A stretch of 51,486 nucleotides of DNA from NCBI GenBank assembly GCA_964486925.1, contig CAZAOY010000013.1, positions 1-51,486 on the forward strand, in the 5' to 3' direction. The stretch comes from CAZAOY01 sp964486925. GTDB taxonomy: Bacteria; Bacillota; Clostridia; Oscillospirales; Ruminococcaceae. The position numbers and the translations under genes are program-made. Each line of letters begins with the position of its first letter. The first letter of the stretch is position 1. This document shows, one piece after another, positions 26,505 to 34,406 of this stretch. The notes under the pieces are model-generated. The model saw only the letters and a list, made by a program, of their open reading frames with translations, did not search any database and had not been told where the DNA came from.

Positions 26505-27887
26505 CTATGATACCTCTTGTACTGTACAGCCCTTAAAATAATGGTATATTATCTGTTTATAGTTGTATCCATTAGAAGCAAACCCAATTGCCCCCACCTG
26601 GCTCATACCAACACCATGACCCCATCCTAAAGCGTAAAATGAAAACTCTCCTGTTTTATCGTTATATGTAATCTTTGCTAGGTTACAGCTTTTAAGCTCA
26701 AACTTAAAGATTTTTTCCCTTAAAATTCTTCCTGTAGTGACCCCCGAGCCTATCTTTATATTCTTAACATATCCACCCGCTGTATAGTCTATAACCTTAA
26801 ACCATTCGCCTGGGTTCTCTTGAAATACAATATCTTCCCCTAACTCAGCGGTAACAAGCTCCTTAACCCGATCTGCCGAAACTACTAGCGGCGCATTAAT
26901 TATACGGTTCATGTTATCATATGTATTATCCCGCTCGTAAGGGCTGTCCACCGAAACCAGATAGGGATGTGGATACCCCCATACATCCTCGGCATTCTGG
27001 GTCTTTCCGCCGCTTCCATGGAAATATACAATTGTATCCGCCATCTTGCCATTATAAAATACAAACTTGTCGATAACCTCTTTAACGTATTTAACGGTGG
27101 TATCCTTAGGGGTGCGCATAGGCGCATCTGGGATAATGCCCTTTGCAATCTTTGCGCGTATTAGGGTATGAGAGGCAACAGCCTGTGCCTTTATAGCCTC
27201 CTCAGGGGAGTTATCCCCTATCTCTTGTGATACTATCCTACTTATAATAACGTAATCATAATCGGTTACAAGCTCATTGTTAATATTATTTCTTACGGTA
27301 ATAACCTTGTCACTATTCTCCAACTCGCTTTGGCTACCAGAGTCAGAGCCGATGGAGAGACTCGAACTCTCCATCTCATTTGAGGTAGGTCTAGAACTAC
27401 TGGAGCTTGACTTTAAACTACTGGAGCTTGATTTAAAACTACTTGAAGTTATCTTAGAACTGCTTGAAGTTGTTTTTAAACTGCTAGACGGAGGCTTAGC
27501 GCTACTGGAACTCGATTTGGTGCTACTGGATTTACCCTTAGTGTTACTTGAAGTTGTCTTGGAACTACTAGATTTTGCCTTAGAGCTACTGGAACTCTTT
27601 TTAGAACTACCAGATATAGCGCTTTTGCTAGCATTAAGCTTTGCTAGGTTAACTCCATTCTCGCCGTTCTCCATAACCTCACTAAGGTTAACGGTAGTGC
27701 CTTGAGTATCCGCAACCGCCGCCACCTGTAAAACCCCGTCCTGCACCTCTACTGCTTTATCGCTTTGTAATCCGGATTCTTCCTTACTCTGTGTGTAGTC
27801 AAGCACCTTACCTACACCAAAGGTAGTAACCCCCACCACTAAAGCTCCCACTACTGAAAGCTTTAGAAATCCCATAACATCCTTCAT
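26505..27887 (-). CDS. SpoIID/LytB-domain protein with Ser/Lys-rich linker
   Basis: A 460-aa protein with an N-terminal membrane anchor (about 8-25), a Ser/Lys/Thr low-complexity linker (about 85-190) and a C-terminal SpoIID domain. In SpoIID, a lytic transglycosylase that cuts denuded glycan strands during engulfment, the catalytic Glu lies just before the conserved ALKAQAVA segment; here this is VSQEIGDNSPEEAIKAQAVASHT. The domain ends with LGWGHGVGMSQVGAIG and IIYHYFKGC, as in the family. It is longer than classical SpoIID because of the linker, so it may be the sporulation protein or a vegetative wall enzyme. It starts 22 bp after cinA. Confidence 0.83.
   Translation of the reverse strand: MKDVMGFLKLSVVGALVVGVTTFGVGKVLDYTQSKEESGLQSDKAVEVQDGVLQVAAVADTQGTTVNLSEVMENGENGVNLAKLNASKSAISGSSKKSSSSSKAKSSSSKTTSSNTKGKSSSTKSSSSSAKPPSSSLKTTSSSSKITSSSFKSSSSSLKSSSSSSRPTSNEMESSSLSIGSDSGSQSELENSDKVITVRNNINNELVTDYDYVIISRIVSQEIGDNSPEEAIKAQAVASHTLIRAKIAKGIIPDAPMRTPKDTTVKYVKEVIDKFVFYNGKMADTIVYFHGSGGKTQNAEDVWGYPHPYLVSVDSPYERDNTYDNMNRIINAPLVVSADRVKELVTAELGEDIVFQENPGEWFKVIDYTAGGYVKNIKIGSGVTTGRILREKIFKFELKSCNLAKITYNDKTGEFSFYALGWGHGVGMSQVGAIGFASNGYNYKQIIYHYFKGCTVQEVS
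27330..27620 (-). repeat. Degenerate tandem repeats coding a Ser-rich linker
   Basis: About 290 bp of imperfect repeats of roughly 30 bp built around CTACTGGAGCTTGA-like units. On the coding strand they give runs of Ser separated by Lys, Leu, Phe or Thr. They are in frame with the SpoIID-like gene. Confidence 0.75.
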
Positions 27888-27909
27888 AAACAGCCCTTAC
27901 CTTTTTGTA

Positions 27910-29166
27910 TTATTTTTCCTGACCCATCACAAGAAGTCTAACTTCATTTAACGCCCTCATAACGGAATGGGTACGAATTAGCTCCCGCTCGTTTATGCGG
28001 TTATACCCAAACAAGAATTTTCTAGCAGTGACACCATCTTTAGTCGCAACCCCGATATGCACAGTGCCTACAGGCTTATCCTTAGTCCCTCCATCAGGTC
28101 CCGCTATCCCTGTTACCGACACCCCGATATCACTACCTGACAAACGTAGCACACCTACCGCCATCTCCTTGGCAACCTCATCACTTACTGCACCGTGCTT
28201 TTTAAGTGTATCTGCTGATACCCCTAGCACCTTTTGTTTAATCTCATTAGAATACGAAACAACTCCGCAGTCAAACACGCTAGACGACCCCGATACTGCG
28301 GTAATCCTACCTGCTAATGTTCCGCCTGTACAGCTTTCGGCTACCGCAAGCTTTAGTCCCTTTTGCTTAAGCAGATCCACAACCACCTGCTCTAGTGGCT
28401 GATCTTCGGTAGTATACACGCTATCTCCTAAAATCTTAATGAGCTTTTCTATCGTTTCGTCCGTTTTAACTAATCTATCTTCACCGTTTGTTTTACACGC
28501 AAGCTCGGTTACACGTATATGAACCTCATAATCCTTTGCATACAGCGCTACTGTAGGGTTTTCCTGTCGTACTATATCCCCTATCATGGTTTCCACAGAG
28601 GATTCTCCCACTCCATATACATGAAGGGTTTTTGAGTTTAGCGTCTGGTTTGTCATATCCTCCAGTATTGGGGTTAGGTATTCTGTAAACATTGGACGAA
28701 GCTCACGTGGAGGGCCTGGTAGAATCACTACCTTTTTGCCGTGGTAATCTATCATAACCCCTGGTGCTGTACCGTGCTTATTTAAAAACAGCGTTGACCC
28801 GTATGGCACAAAAGCCTGTTTTTTATTGTTGTCCTGCATTACCCTATTAAGCCTTGTAAAATGGCGCTCTATCTCCGACAACGCCTGCTCATTATAGTAG
28901 CATTCTAACCCTAACACCTCGCATACACACTCTAGTGTAATATCATCGGTGGTAGGACCTAAGCCTCCTGATAGGATAACCATATCACTTCGGTCTAGCG
29001 CCGTCTTAAAGCAGTCCATAACCCTTGCTTTATTATCTCCAACTGAATTATGGTGGTACACATTAATACCGTATCCCGCTAGCTTGTCCGAAAGGTACTG
29101 CGAATGGGTGTCAACTATGTTCCCAAGCAGTATCTCTGTTCCGACAGTTATTAACTCACATATCAT
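27910..29166 (-). CDS. cinA: CinA: competence/damage-inducible protein, NMN deamidase
   Basis: A 418-aa protein with an N-terminal MoCF-like domain (TVGTEILLGNIVDTHSQYL, GGLGPTTDD at 68-76, ILPGPPRE) and a C-terminal CinA deamidase domain (AESCTGGTLAGRIT, TGIAGPDGGTKDKPVGTV). The C-terminal domain recycles NMN; the N-terminal domain hydrolyses ADP-ribose-type nucleotides in characterised members. GAAGGGATT precedes the ATG. It lies downstream of thiI after 138 bp. Confidence 0.94.
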   Translation of the reverse strand: MICELITVGTEILLGNIVDTHSQYLSDKLAGYGINVYHHNSVGDNKARVMDCFKTALDRSDMVILSGGLGPTTDDITLECVCEVLGLECYYNEQALSEIERHFTRLNRVMQDNNKKQAFVPYGSTLFLNKHGTAPGVMIDYHGKKVVILPGPPRELRPMFTEYLTPILEDMTNQTLNSKTLHVYGVGESSVETMIGDIVRQENPTVALYAKDYEVHIRVTELACKTNGEDRLVKTDETIEKLIKILGDSVYTTEDQPLEQVVVDLLKQKGLKLAVAESCTGGTLAGRITAVSGSSSVFDCGVVSYSNEIKQKVLGVSADTLKKHGAVSDEVAKEMAVGVLRLSGSDIGVSVTGIAGPDGGTKDKPVGTVHIGVATKDGVTARKFLFGYNRINERELIRTHSVMRALNEVRLLVMGQEK

Positions 29167-29304
29167 AGCTATAATCCCTTCGTTGGTTATTACTGTTGCA
29201 CTTAAATGTCGCTGGTTTTATCTCTAACTTTACTGCTAGTATCGAAAGAAACACAAGATCCAGTTGCTAACTCTAAGTGCCTAAGTAATATTTACACCAT
29301 TAAA

Positions 29305-30483
29305 CTACATATTCGGATGAATCATCTTAATTTCTGTGGTCGCAATCGCTTCTTCTATTAGATCCGTAAAATCATACATCGCCTCACCCTGCACTACAAG
29401 CTCCATAGGCGGTCTGGTACGTGGGTGCTTTGGCGTAAATACTGTACAGCAGTCCTCGTATGGGAGTACAGAGGTTTCAAAGGTATTTATCCGTCTTGCT
29501 ATCTCAATTATCTCATTCTTGTCCATACCGATTAAAGGACGTAGTACTGGGATATCACAAACAGCATCGGTAGCGGCTATCGCATTAATGGTCTGACTTG
29601 CCACCTGACCTAAGCTTTCCCCAGTAATAAGCGCTAACAGATCCTCCCGCTTTGCAATCATAATTGATATCTTCATCATTATCCGTCGCATTATTACGGT
29701 AAACAGATCATCTGGGCAGTGCTTCTTTATCGCCTCTTGAATCTTTGTAAAGTTCACGCAGAAAAACCGTATGCTACCGCAGTAGTCACCCATTAGCTCA
29801 CAAAGCGTTTCTACCTTTTGTTGTGCTAAACCACTGGTGTACGGCGGGCTTACAAAATGAACTGCGCTAAGCTGTATCCCCCGCTTCGCCATCATATGTC
29901 CCGCAACAGGGCTATCAATCCCGCCCGATATCATTAGCAGTGCCCTACCCGAGCTTCCGACCGGCATACCCTTAGCACCTTGATAAACCTTCGCATGAAC
30001 ATATGCGGCAACATCCCGCACCTCCACCGTTACTGTAATAGCCGGGTTATGCACATCCACCTTTAGGTGCGGATTATCCTGTAGTATATCCCCACCGATC
30101 TCCATCATTATCTCTGGTGACGTAAGCGGAAACTGCTTGTCCGACCGTTTTGCATTTACCTTAAAGGTGCTGTACGACTTTAGAGTATCTTTAAGATAGC
30201 TAACTGTGTCTTTGCGAATGGTGTCCATATCCTTTTTAGTTACCAAGCACCTTGAGAAGGTTGCAATTCCAAACACCGTGCTAAGCTTATCACAGATAAT
30301 CGATAGGTCACAGCTCTCGTCCTTTGGGTCTATCACTAATGTAGACTGGGATTTCTTAATGCTAATCTCTCCCATACCCTTTAGCTTTCTACGGATATTC
30401 TTAACCAGTATATCCTCAAAGGTCGCCTTGTTAAGCCCCTTTAGCGCAATCTCGCCTGTTTTAACTAATATTATCTCTTTCAT
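29305..30483 (-). CDS. thiI: tRNA 4-thiouridine synthase ThiI (no rhodanese domain)
   Basis: A 392-aa enzyme that thiolates tRNA U8. It has an N-terminal ferredoxin-like/THUMP region (about 1-165), a PP-loop SGGIDS (186-191) and ICDIPVLRPLIGMDK. The C-terminal rhodanese domain of the enterobacterial enzyme is absent, as usual in Firmicutes. Cys345-Cys346 in YEDCCTVF lie where the conserved C344 of the PP-loop domain is found. Sulfur would come directly from the cysteine desulfurase encoded 19 bp upstream, a common pairing. Confidence 0.94.
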   Translation of the reverse strand: MKEIILVKTGEIALKGLNKATFEDILVKNIRRKLKGMGEISIKKSQSTLVIDPKDESCDLSIICDKLSTVFGIATFSRCLVTKKDMDTIRKDTVSYLKDTLKSYSTFKVNAKRSDKQFPLTSPEIMMEIGGDILQDNPHLKVDVHNPAITVTVEVRDVAAYVHAKVYQGAKGMPVGSSGRALLMISGGIDSPVAGHMMAKRGIQLSAVHFVSPPYTSGLAQQKVETLCELMGDYCGSIRFFCVNFTKIQEAIKKHCPDDLFTVIMRRIMMKISIMIAKREDLLALITGESLGQVASQTINAIAATDAVCDIPVLRPLIGMDKNEIIEIARRINTFETSVLPYEDCCTVFTPKHPRTRPPMELVVQGEAMYDFTDLIEEAIATTEIKMIHPNM

Positions 30484-30502
30484 TGTTTTACCATCTCTAT
30501 CT

Positions 30503-31636
30503 TTATTTTTTAAATCTTTCTATACCTTGTACTATTCTATCTATAAGCGTGTCCAGATCGCCAGTTGTAATCTCCTGGCTAAAGCTTACCCTTATAGCAG
30601 AGTCGGTAACCTCTATTGGTAGGTTAAATCCTGCTAGTGAAAGGTTTTTCTTTGCTTTGTTGTTACCGCAAGCCGATCCACTTGACACATATATCTCCTG
30701 CTCCTCCAAAAAGTGAAGCATTATCTCGGAGCGCACCCCCACAACAGAGAAGTTTACTATATGGTCAGCACAGTTGCTGATCGAATTTAACCGCAAACCC
30801 TCAAGCTTAGACAGTTTTGCCTTTAGATAGGTTGCAAGTGCACTAAAATGCTCCATACGTAACCTTCTAGTTTGTGCAGCCTGCTCCACTGCAACTGCCA
30901 GTGCGGCTATCCCCACGGTGTTCTCTGTGCCTACTCTTACGCTGTTTTGTTGATCACCGCCGTAAAATAGCGGTGCTATTTTTGTGCCTTTTCGTATGTA
31001 CAGCCCGCCAACCCCCTTTATTCCATGAATCTTATGTCCGCTAAAGCTGTACAGATCTATGCCGCTTTCCTTCATATTAAACTGTTGCTTTGTAAACCCT
31101 TGCACCCCGTCAACAAAGACTACCGTTCTTTTATTCTTAAGCTTTACCCCCCTCGCAATCTCTGTTACAGGAAGTATTAGCCCTGTTTCATTATTTACCT
31201 GCATTGTGCAGACTAGCACTGTGCTATCGTCTACAGCTTCGCAGATAGCCTGCGCAGTAATGACGCCGTTGCTGTCAGGTGGGATGTACTCCACCTTAAA
31301 CCCTTCTAGAGCTAGCTGCCCCACCGCCGCTAGCACCGATGGATGCTCTATCGTGGTGGTTATAATCCTGTTCCCTGCCCTTTTTGCCGCTTTCGCCGCA
31401 CCTAAAACCGCAAGATTATTGCTTTCTGTTGCTCCCGAGGTAAAGAAAATCTCGGAATCAAGGCAGTAAAGCTCTTTAGCCACCGCCTTTCTTGCCCTTA
31501 CAATTATGTTTTTTGCACTCTGTCCTAATATATGCAAGGATGATGGGTTACCAAAACATCCCTCGCAAACCCTTACCACCTCATCTATGACCTGCTTTAA
31601 CGGTCTAGTGGTAGAGGCGTTATCTAAATATATCAT
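30503..31636 (-). CDS. Cysteine desulfurase (NifS/IscS family)
   Basis: A 377-aa PLP enzyme that takes sulfur from cysteine as an enzyme-bound persulfide. It begins IYLDNASTTRP; the PLP lysine is Lys202 in SFSGHKIHGIKG; the active Cys323 lies in SSGSACGNNK. AGGAGAGGG precedes the ATG. It is first in an operon with thiI, so its main client is probably tRNA thiolation; a general iron-sulfur role remains possible since no iscU or sufU is adjacent. Confidence 0.93.
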   Translation of the reverse strand: MIYLDNASTTRPLKQVIDEVVRVCEGCFGNPSSLHILGQSAKNIIVRARKAVAKELYCLDSEIFFTSGATESNNLAVLGAAKAAKRAGNRIITTTIEHPSVLAAVGQLALEGFKVEYIPPDSNGVITAQAICEAVDDSTVLVCTMQVNNETGLILPVTEIARGVKLKNKRTVVFVDGVQGFTKQQFNMKESGIDLYSFSGHKIHGIKGVGGLYIRKGTKIAPLFYGGDQQNSVRVGTENTVGIAALAVAVEQAAQTRRLRMEHFSALATYLKAKLSKLEGLRLNSISNCADHIVNFSVVGVRSEIMLHFLEEQEIYVSSGSACGNNKAKKNLSLAGFNLPIEVTDSAIRVSFSQEITTGDLDTLIDRIVQGIERFKK

Positions 31637-31673
31637 ACCCTCTCCTAATATCCTAAGTTAAGTCACTACAAAC

Positions 31674-31679
31674 ATTATA
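31674..31679 (-). promoter_or_regulatory. Possible -10 element of the nifS-thiI operon
   Basis: TATAAT on the minus strand about 40 bp before the nifS start. No good -35 hexamer is seen 17 bp upstream; GGAATT at that place is not a sigma-A match. Confidence 0.35.
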
Positions 31680-32143
31680 CTACATTAGCGAAAAAAATTC
31701 CAGTGTTTTGTTAAAAATTTTAAATTTATATAAGTTTAACCCTTTAAATATAGCATATTAACCTATTTTATCTATTATTCTATTAAGTCGAAATTTGTAT
31801 TTTTTTCATTTTTTCTGTTGTTTATGATAAATTCCTATAGTTTTTATGGGAAAAACTGTATTTAGTTTACTTTAAAGTCGGAGCAAAAAATGTTGCCTAA
31901 TGTATAAAAATGCCGTAACCTAAGCGGTAATATTATATAACAAAATGTTAAATAGATGAATTGAAGTATATAATAAATAAAAATAAATTATTTTGTCGAA
32001 TAATATCGAACAAAATATAAAATTATTTTTGAAAAACTATTGAAATTCTTGACATTATATGGTAAAATAGTATACATAAAATAAATATTTCCCATATATC
32101 ATTTCAAACTGTTTAAAAACGTAAATTTTGGAGGATAAACACA
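31680..32143 (+). promoter_or_regulatory. spo0A upstream region with 0A boxes and promoter
   Basis: Very AT-rich. TTTTGTCGAA (31991-32000) contains the exact 0A box TGTCGAA, and TATCGAA (32004-32010) follows with a 10-bp periodicity. A further 6/7 match, AGTCGAA, is at 31786-31792. A promoter TTGACA (32049-32054), 16 bp, TATACA lies downstream of the boxes. The arrangement suggests autoregulation of spo0A. No gene is seen in this stretch. Confidence 0.6.
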
Positions 32144-32938
32144 GTGAATACAAAAACTAAAGTGCTTATTGGCGACAACACTACCAGCTTCGGCATTCCA
32201 TGTTCTGAACTGCTAATAACTAAAGGATTTGATCCAATAGTGCGCAACAAGAACGGCAACGACATCGTTGAAAGCATCCGTTACGATCAGCCTGACATCG
32301 TAATTATGGAAGCCTTCATGCCTGCAATGGACGCAGTGAGTGTAATGATTAAGACGAAGTCTTTTAATCAAAAGCAGCCCAAATTTATAGTTATCAGTTC
32401 GCATGACAACCCTTACATCGAAAAAGAAGCAATCGATAACGGCGCTAGCTGTTACCTTGTAAAACCGGTAGAGATTGAATATGTATGCAGCAAGATATCA
32501 ACAATCTCTAAAAAAGCCGCAAACCCAGAACCAAACAGCGGTTTCTTCTCCTCAGGCATTACCCTAAGTGATAGTCAGGATCTAGAGGTATTAGTCACAG
32601 AGGTCATATTACAGGTAGGAATCCCTGCGCATATTAAGGGATATCACTATCTTAGAGAGGCAATTATGCTCTCAATTACAGATAAGGAGATGATCAATTC
32701 CATTACGAAGATACTCTACCCCACGATAGCCAAAACCTTTAACACCACCTCATCAAGGGTAGAACGTGCCATCCGACATGCAATCGAGCTAGCATGGGAC
32801 AGGGGTGACATCGACATACTTAACAACTTCTTTGGATTTACTATACATAATGTACGAGGAAAGCCCACAAACTCGGAGTTCATTGCAATGATATCCGATA
32901 AACTTCGTTTGAAACTAAAAAAAACTTTACTAGCGTAA
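32144..32938 (+). CDS. spo0A: Spo0A-family sporulation regulator with degenerate receiver
   Basis: A 264-aa response regulator. The C-terminal DNA-binding domain (about 148-262) is strongly conserved: VGIPAHIKGYHYLREAI, KILYPTIAKTFNTT, SRVERAIRHAIELAW and KPTNSEFIAM. The receiver (1-120) keeps Asp11 and Lys108, but the phospho-acceptor position 56 is Glu (IVIMEAFMP; codon GAA at 32309-32311), position 10 is Gly instead of Asp, and Ala64 replaces the usual Gly after Asp. Canonical phosphorylation therefore looks impossible, and Glu56 may mimic the phosphorylated state. The usual spoIVB neighbour is absent; lexA follows. 0A boxes upstream suggest self-control. It may be the only Spo0A or a paralogue. 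Confidence 0.9.
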   Translation: MNTKTKVLIGDNTTSFGIPCSELLITKGFDPIVRNKNGNDIVESIRYDQPDIVIMEAFMPAMDAVSVMIKTKSFNQKQPKFIVISSHDNPYIEKEAIDNGASCYLVKPVEIEYVCSKISTISKKAANPEPNSGFFSSGITLSDSQDLEVLVTEVILQVGIPAHIKGYHYLREAIMLSITDKEMINSITKILYPTIAKTFNTTSSRVERAIRHAIELAWDRGDIDILNNFFGFTIHNVRGKPTNSEFIAMISDKLRLKLKKTLLA

Positions 32939-32974
32939 ACTAACTTTTTTTACTAGATAGTTTAAAGTCGACTT

Positions 32975-33026
32975 AAAGATAAAGGCAGCGAAACCTATTC
33001 GTTGCCTTTATCTTTGTTTGTTTTTA
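32975..33026 (+). terminator. Intrinsic terminator of spo0A
   Basis: An 18-bp stem (AAAGATAAAGGCAGCGAA against its near-complement, with one plus-strand G-U) followed by a T-rich tail. Confidence 0.85.
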
Positions 33027-33219
33027 AAACTTTATTTAACATTGTATATGGGTTAATCCCTGTGCTTCTTTACAATTAGACAAACAAGGTGACCGTTTTT
33101 AGAGTTAACTATACCTCTTAAACCACTAAAGCAATAAAGATAACCTATCTATATCTGGTTAGGTAACATTAAAGTTTATTCTTAAGATAAAAAATATTAG
33201 TAAAACTTTAAAAAGGGGG

Positions 33220-33248
33220 TTGATTATTTAGCGAACATATGATATAAT
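33220..33248 (+). promoter_or_regulatory. lexA promoter with SOS-box-like half site
   Basis: TTGATT, 17 bp, TATAAT. The spacer holds CGAACATATG (33232-33241), which matches the left half of the Firmicutes LexA box CGAAC-N4-GTTCG; the right half is poor. The position fits weak autorepression. The rest of 33027-33331 shows no gene. Confidence 0.55.
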
Positions 33249-33331
33249 AAGATTAAGATAAAATGAAAGCTATTTTTAGATAAATCTTAAGCTAAAATAA
33301 AACTAATTTAAAGATGAAAGGGGAATAAATT

Positions 33332-33928
33332 ATGGGGAGAAAACCAAAAGATAATACCGCTATAGTAATGAAGGTATATGAATACATTGTAGCTAGATCC
33401 AATCTTGATATCGTTCCAACAATAAGGGAGATTTGCGAGGATCTAAAGATCCAATCTACCTCTACCGCCCACAAATACATTAGCATACTATGTGAGAAGG
33501 GGTTACTAGAGAAGCAAGGAAGCTGTAACAGAGCTATTAAGATAGTTAACAAATCTAATATTGCTGTTCCTATCGTTGGCACAGTTGCAGCCGGTGTGCC
33601 TATTACTGCTGTTGAAAACATCGATGGCTATGTATCATTCTCAAACTATGCTGGGGATCCAAGCGAACTTTTTGCACTGCGAGTACAGGGCGAAAGTATG
33701 ATTAACGCAGCAATTTTGGATAACGATATCGTAATTATCAAAAAGATGAATACCGCGGACAATGGTACTATCGTAGTCGCTATGGTGGACGACGAAGCTA
33801 CCGTTAAGACCTTCTACAAGGAGAATGGTCATTTTAGGCTACAGCCCGAAAACGATGATATGGAGCCTATTATAGTAGAAAACGTAGATATTCTCGGTAA
33901 AGTTGTTGGGGTTATGCGGGTATATTAA
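33332..33928 (+). CDS. lexA: LexA repressor
   Basis: A 198-aa SOS regulator with an N-terminal winged helix (about 10-70), a self-cleavage bond Ala87-Gly88 in GTVAAGVP, and the catalytic pair Ser122 (VQGESMI) and Lys159 (EATVKTF) in the S24 peptidase-like domain. AAAGGGG precedes the ATG. Monocistronic. Confidence 0.94.
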   Translation: MGRKPKDNTAIVMKVYEYIVARSNLDIVPTIREICEDLKIQSTSTAHKYISILCEKGLLEKQGSCNRAIKIVNKSNIAVPIVGTVAAGVPITAVENIDGYVSFSNYAGDPSELFALRVQGESMINAAILDNDIVIIKKMNTADNGTIVVAMVDDEATVKTFYKENGHFRLQPENDDMEPIIVENVDILGKVVGVMRVY

Positions 33929-33960
33929 TAGATAGATATGTAATACTAAACATAAATAAG

Positions 33961-34002
33961 AAGGCTCAAATTGCGGCTTACTCGCTTTTGGGCTTTTGTT
34001 TT
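33961..34002 (+). terminator. Intrinsic terminator of lexA
   Basis: A 10-bp outer stem (AAGGCTCAAA against TTTGGGCTTT with plus-strand G-U pairs), an inner GCG/CGC pair and a TTGTTTT tail. Confidence 0.8.
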
Positions 34003-34113
34003 CTGATTAATTAGTAGAATACCCTGTTTTGAACTAAAAAGTAAATTTTTTGTTGTATTTACATATTATATTTGGATAAAACTTATCAATATGCAAAAAA
34101 AGATAATATGGTA

Positions 34114-34142
34114 TTGTTTTTTACTAAAATTTGTGATATAAT
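34114..34142 (+). promoter_or_regulatory. Promoter of pfkA
   Basis: TTGTTT, 17 bp, TATAAT; predicted start near 34149, giving a leader of about 258 nt. Hexamers and spacing are identical to those of the other phosphofructokinase promoter at 3782-3810. Confidence 0.65.
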
Positions 34143-34190
34143 AATTGTAAATCTTCGATTCCCTTTATATGTTTATTTTATCTTTTAAGA

Positions 34191-34212
34191 AAAGCCTAAT
34201 GGCTTTGTTTTT
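34191..34212 (+). terminator. Early terminator-like hairpin in the pfkA leader
   Basis: AAAGCC-TAAT-GGCTTT followed by GTTTTT, about 45 nt after the predicted pfkA start. It could end transcription prematurely (attenuation) or simply back up the lexA terminator. Confidence 0.5.
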
Positions 34213-34233
34213 ATGATATAACAAACATGCAAG

Positions 34234-34400
34234 GCGAAAAGGTCAAGACCTTCCTTAGTATCAAATAAATTATATTCAGACTTGAGCTGACAATACTTTT
34301 CGCACGGTATAGCACTGCCGTGCAGATATAAGTACCTTCCCCTACCGTCGCAGATGAAGGTACTCGTTTTAATCTATATTACTTCGACGGAGAAACGGAT
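34234..34400 (+). promoter_or_regulatory. Structured pfkA leader with conserved phosphofructokinase element, copy 2
   Basis: Successive pairings are visible: GCGAAAAG with CTTTTCGC enclosing a GGTC/GACC hairpin, GCACGG with CCGTGC (34301-34323 region), and AGTACCTTC with GAAGGTACT (34330-34365). The loop of the last hairpin presents CCGTCG (34345-34350), complementary to CGACGG (34385-34390), the start of CGACGGAGAAACGG that holds the ribosome binding site. The spacing and block match the leader at 3926-3990. The structure is inferred from the sequence by eye. Confidence 0.65.
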
Positions 34401-34406
34401 TTTACT

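Noticed and set aside
27330..27620. CRISPR-like regular repeats
   Set aside because: The units are imperfect, contiguous without unique spacers, and in frame with a coding linker.
27277..27705. 142-aa plus-strand ORF rich in Leu and Glu
   Set aside because: It is the antisense shadow of the Ser-rich repeats of the SpoIID-like gene; the Leu/Glu periodicity follows from the repeats.
32960..32980. AAGTCGACTT palindrome downstream of spo0A as a 0A box
   Set aside because: It matches the 0A box only partly and lies between the gene and its terminator, with no promoter nearby.
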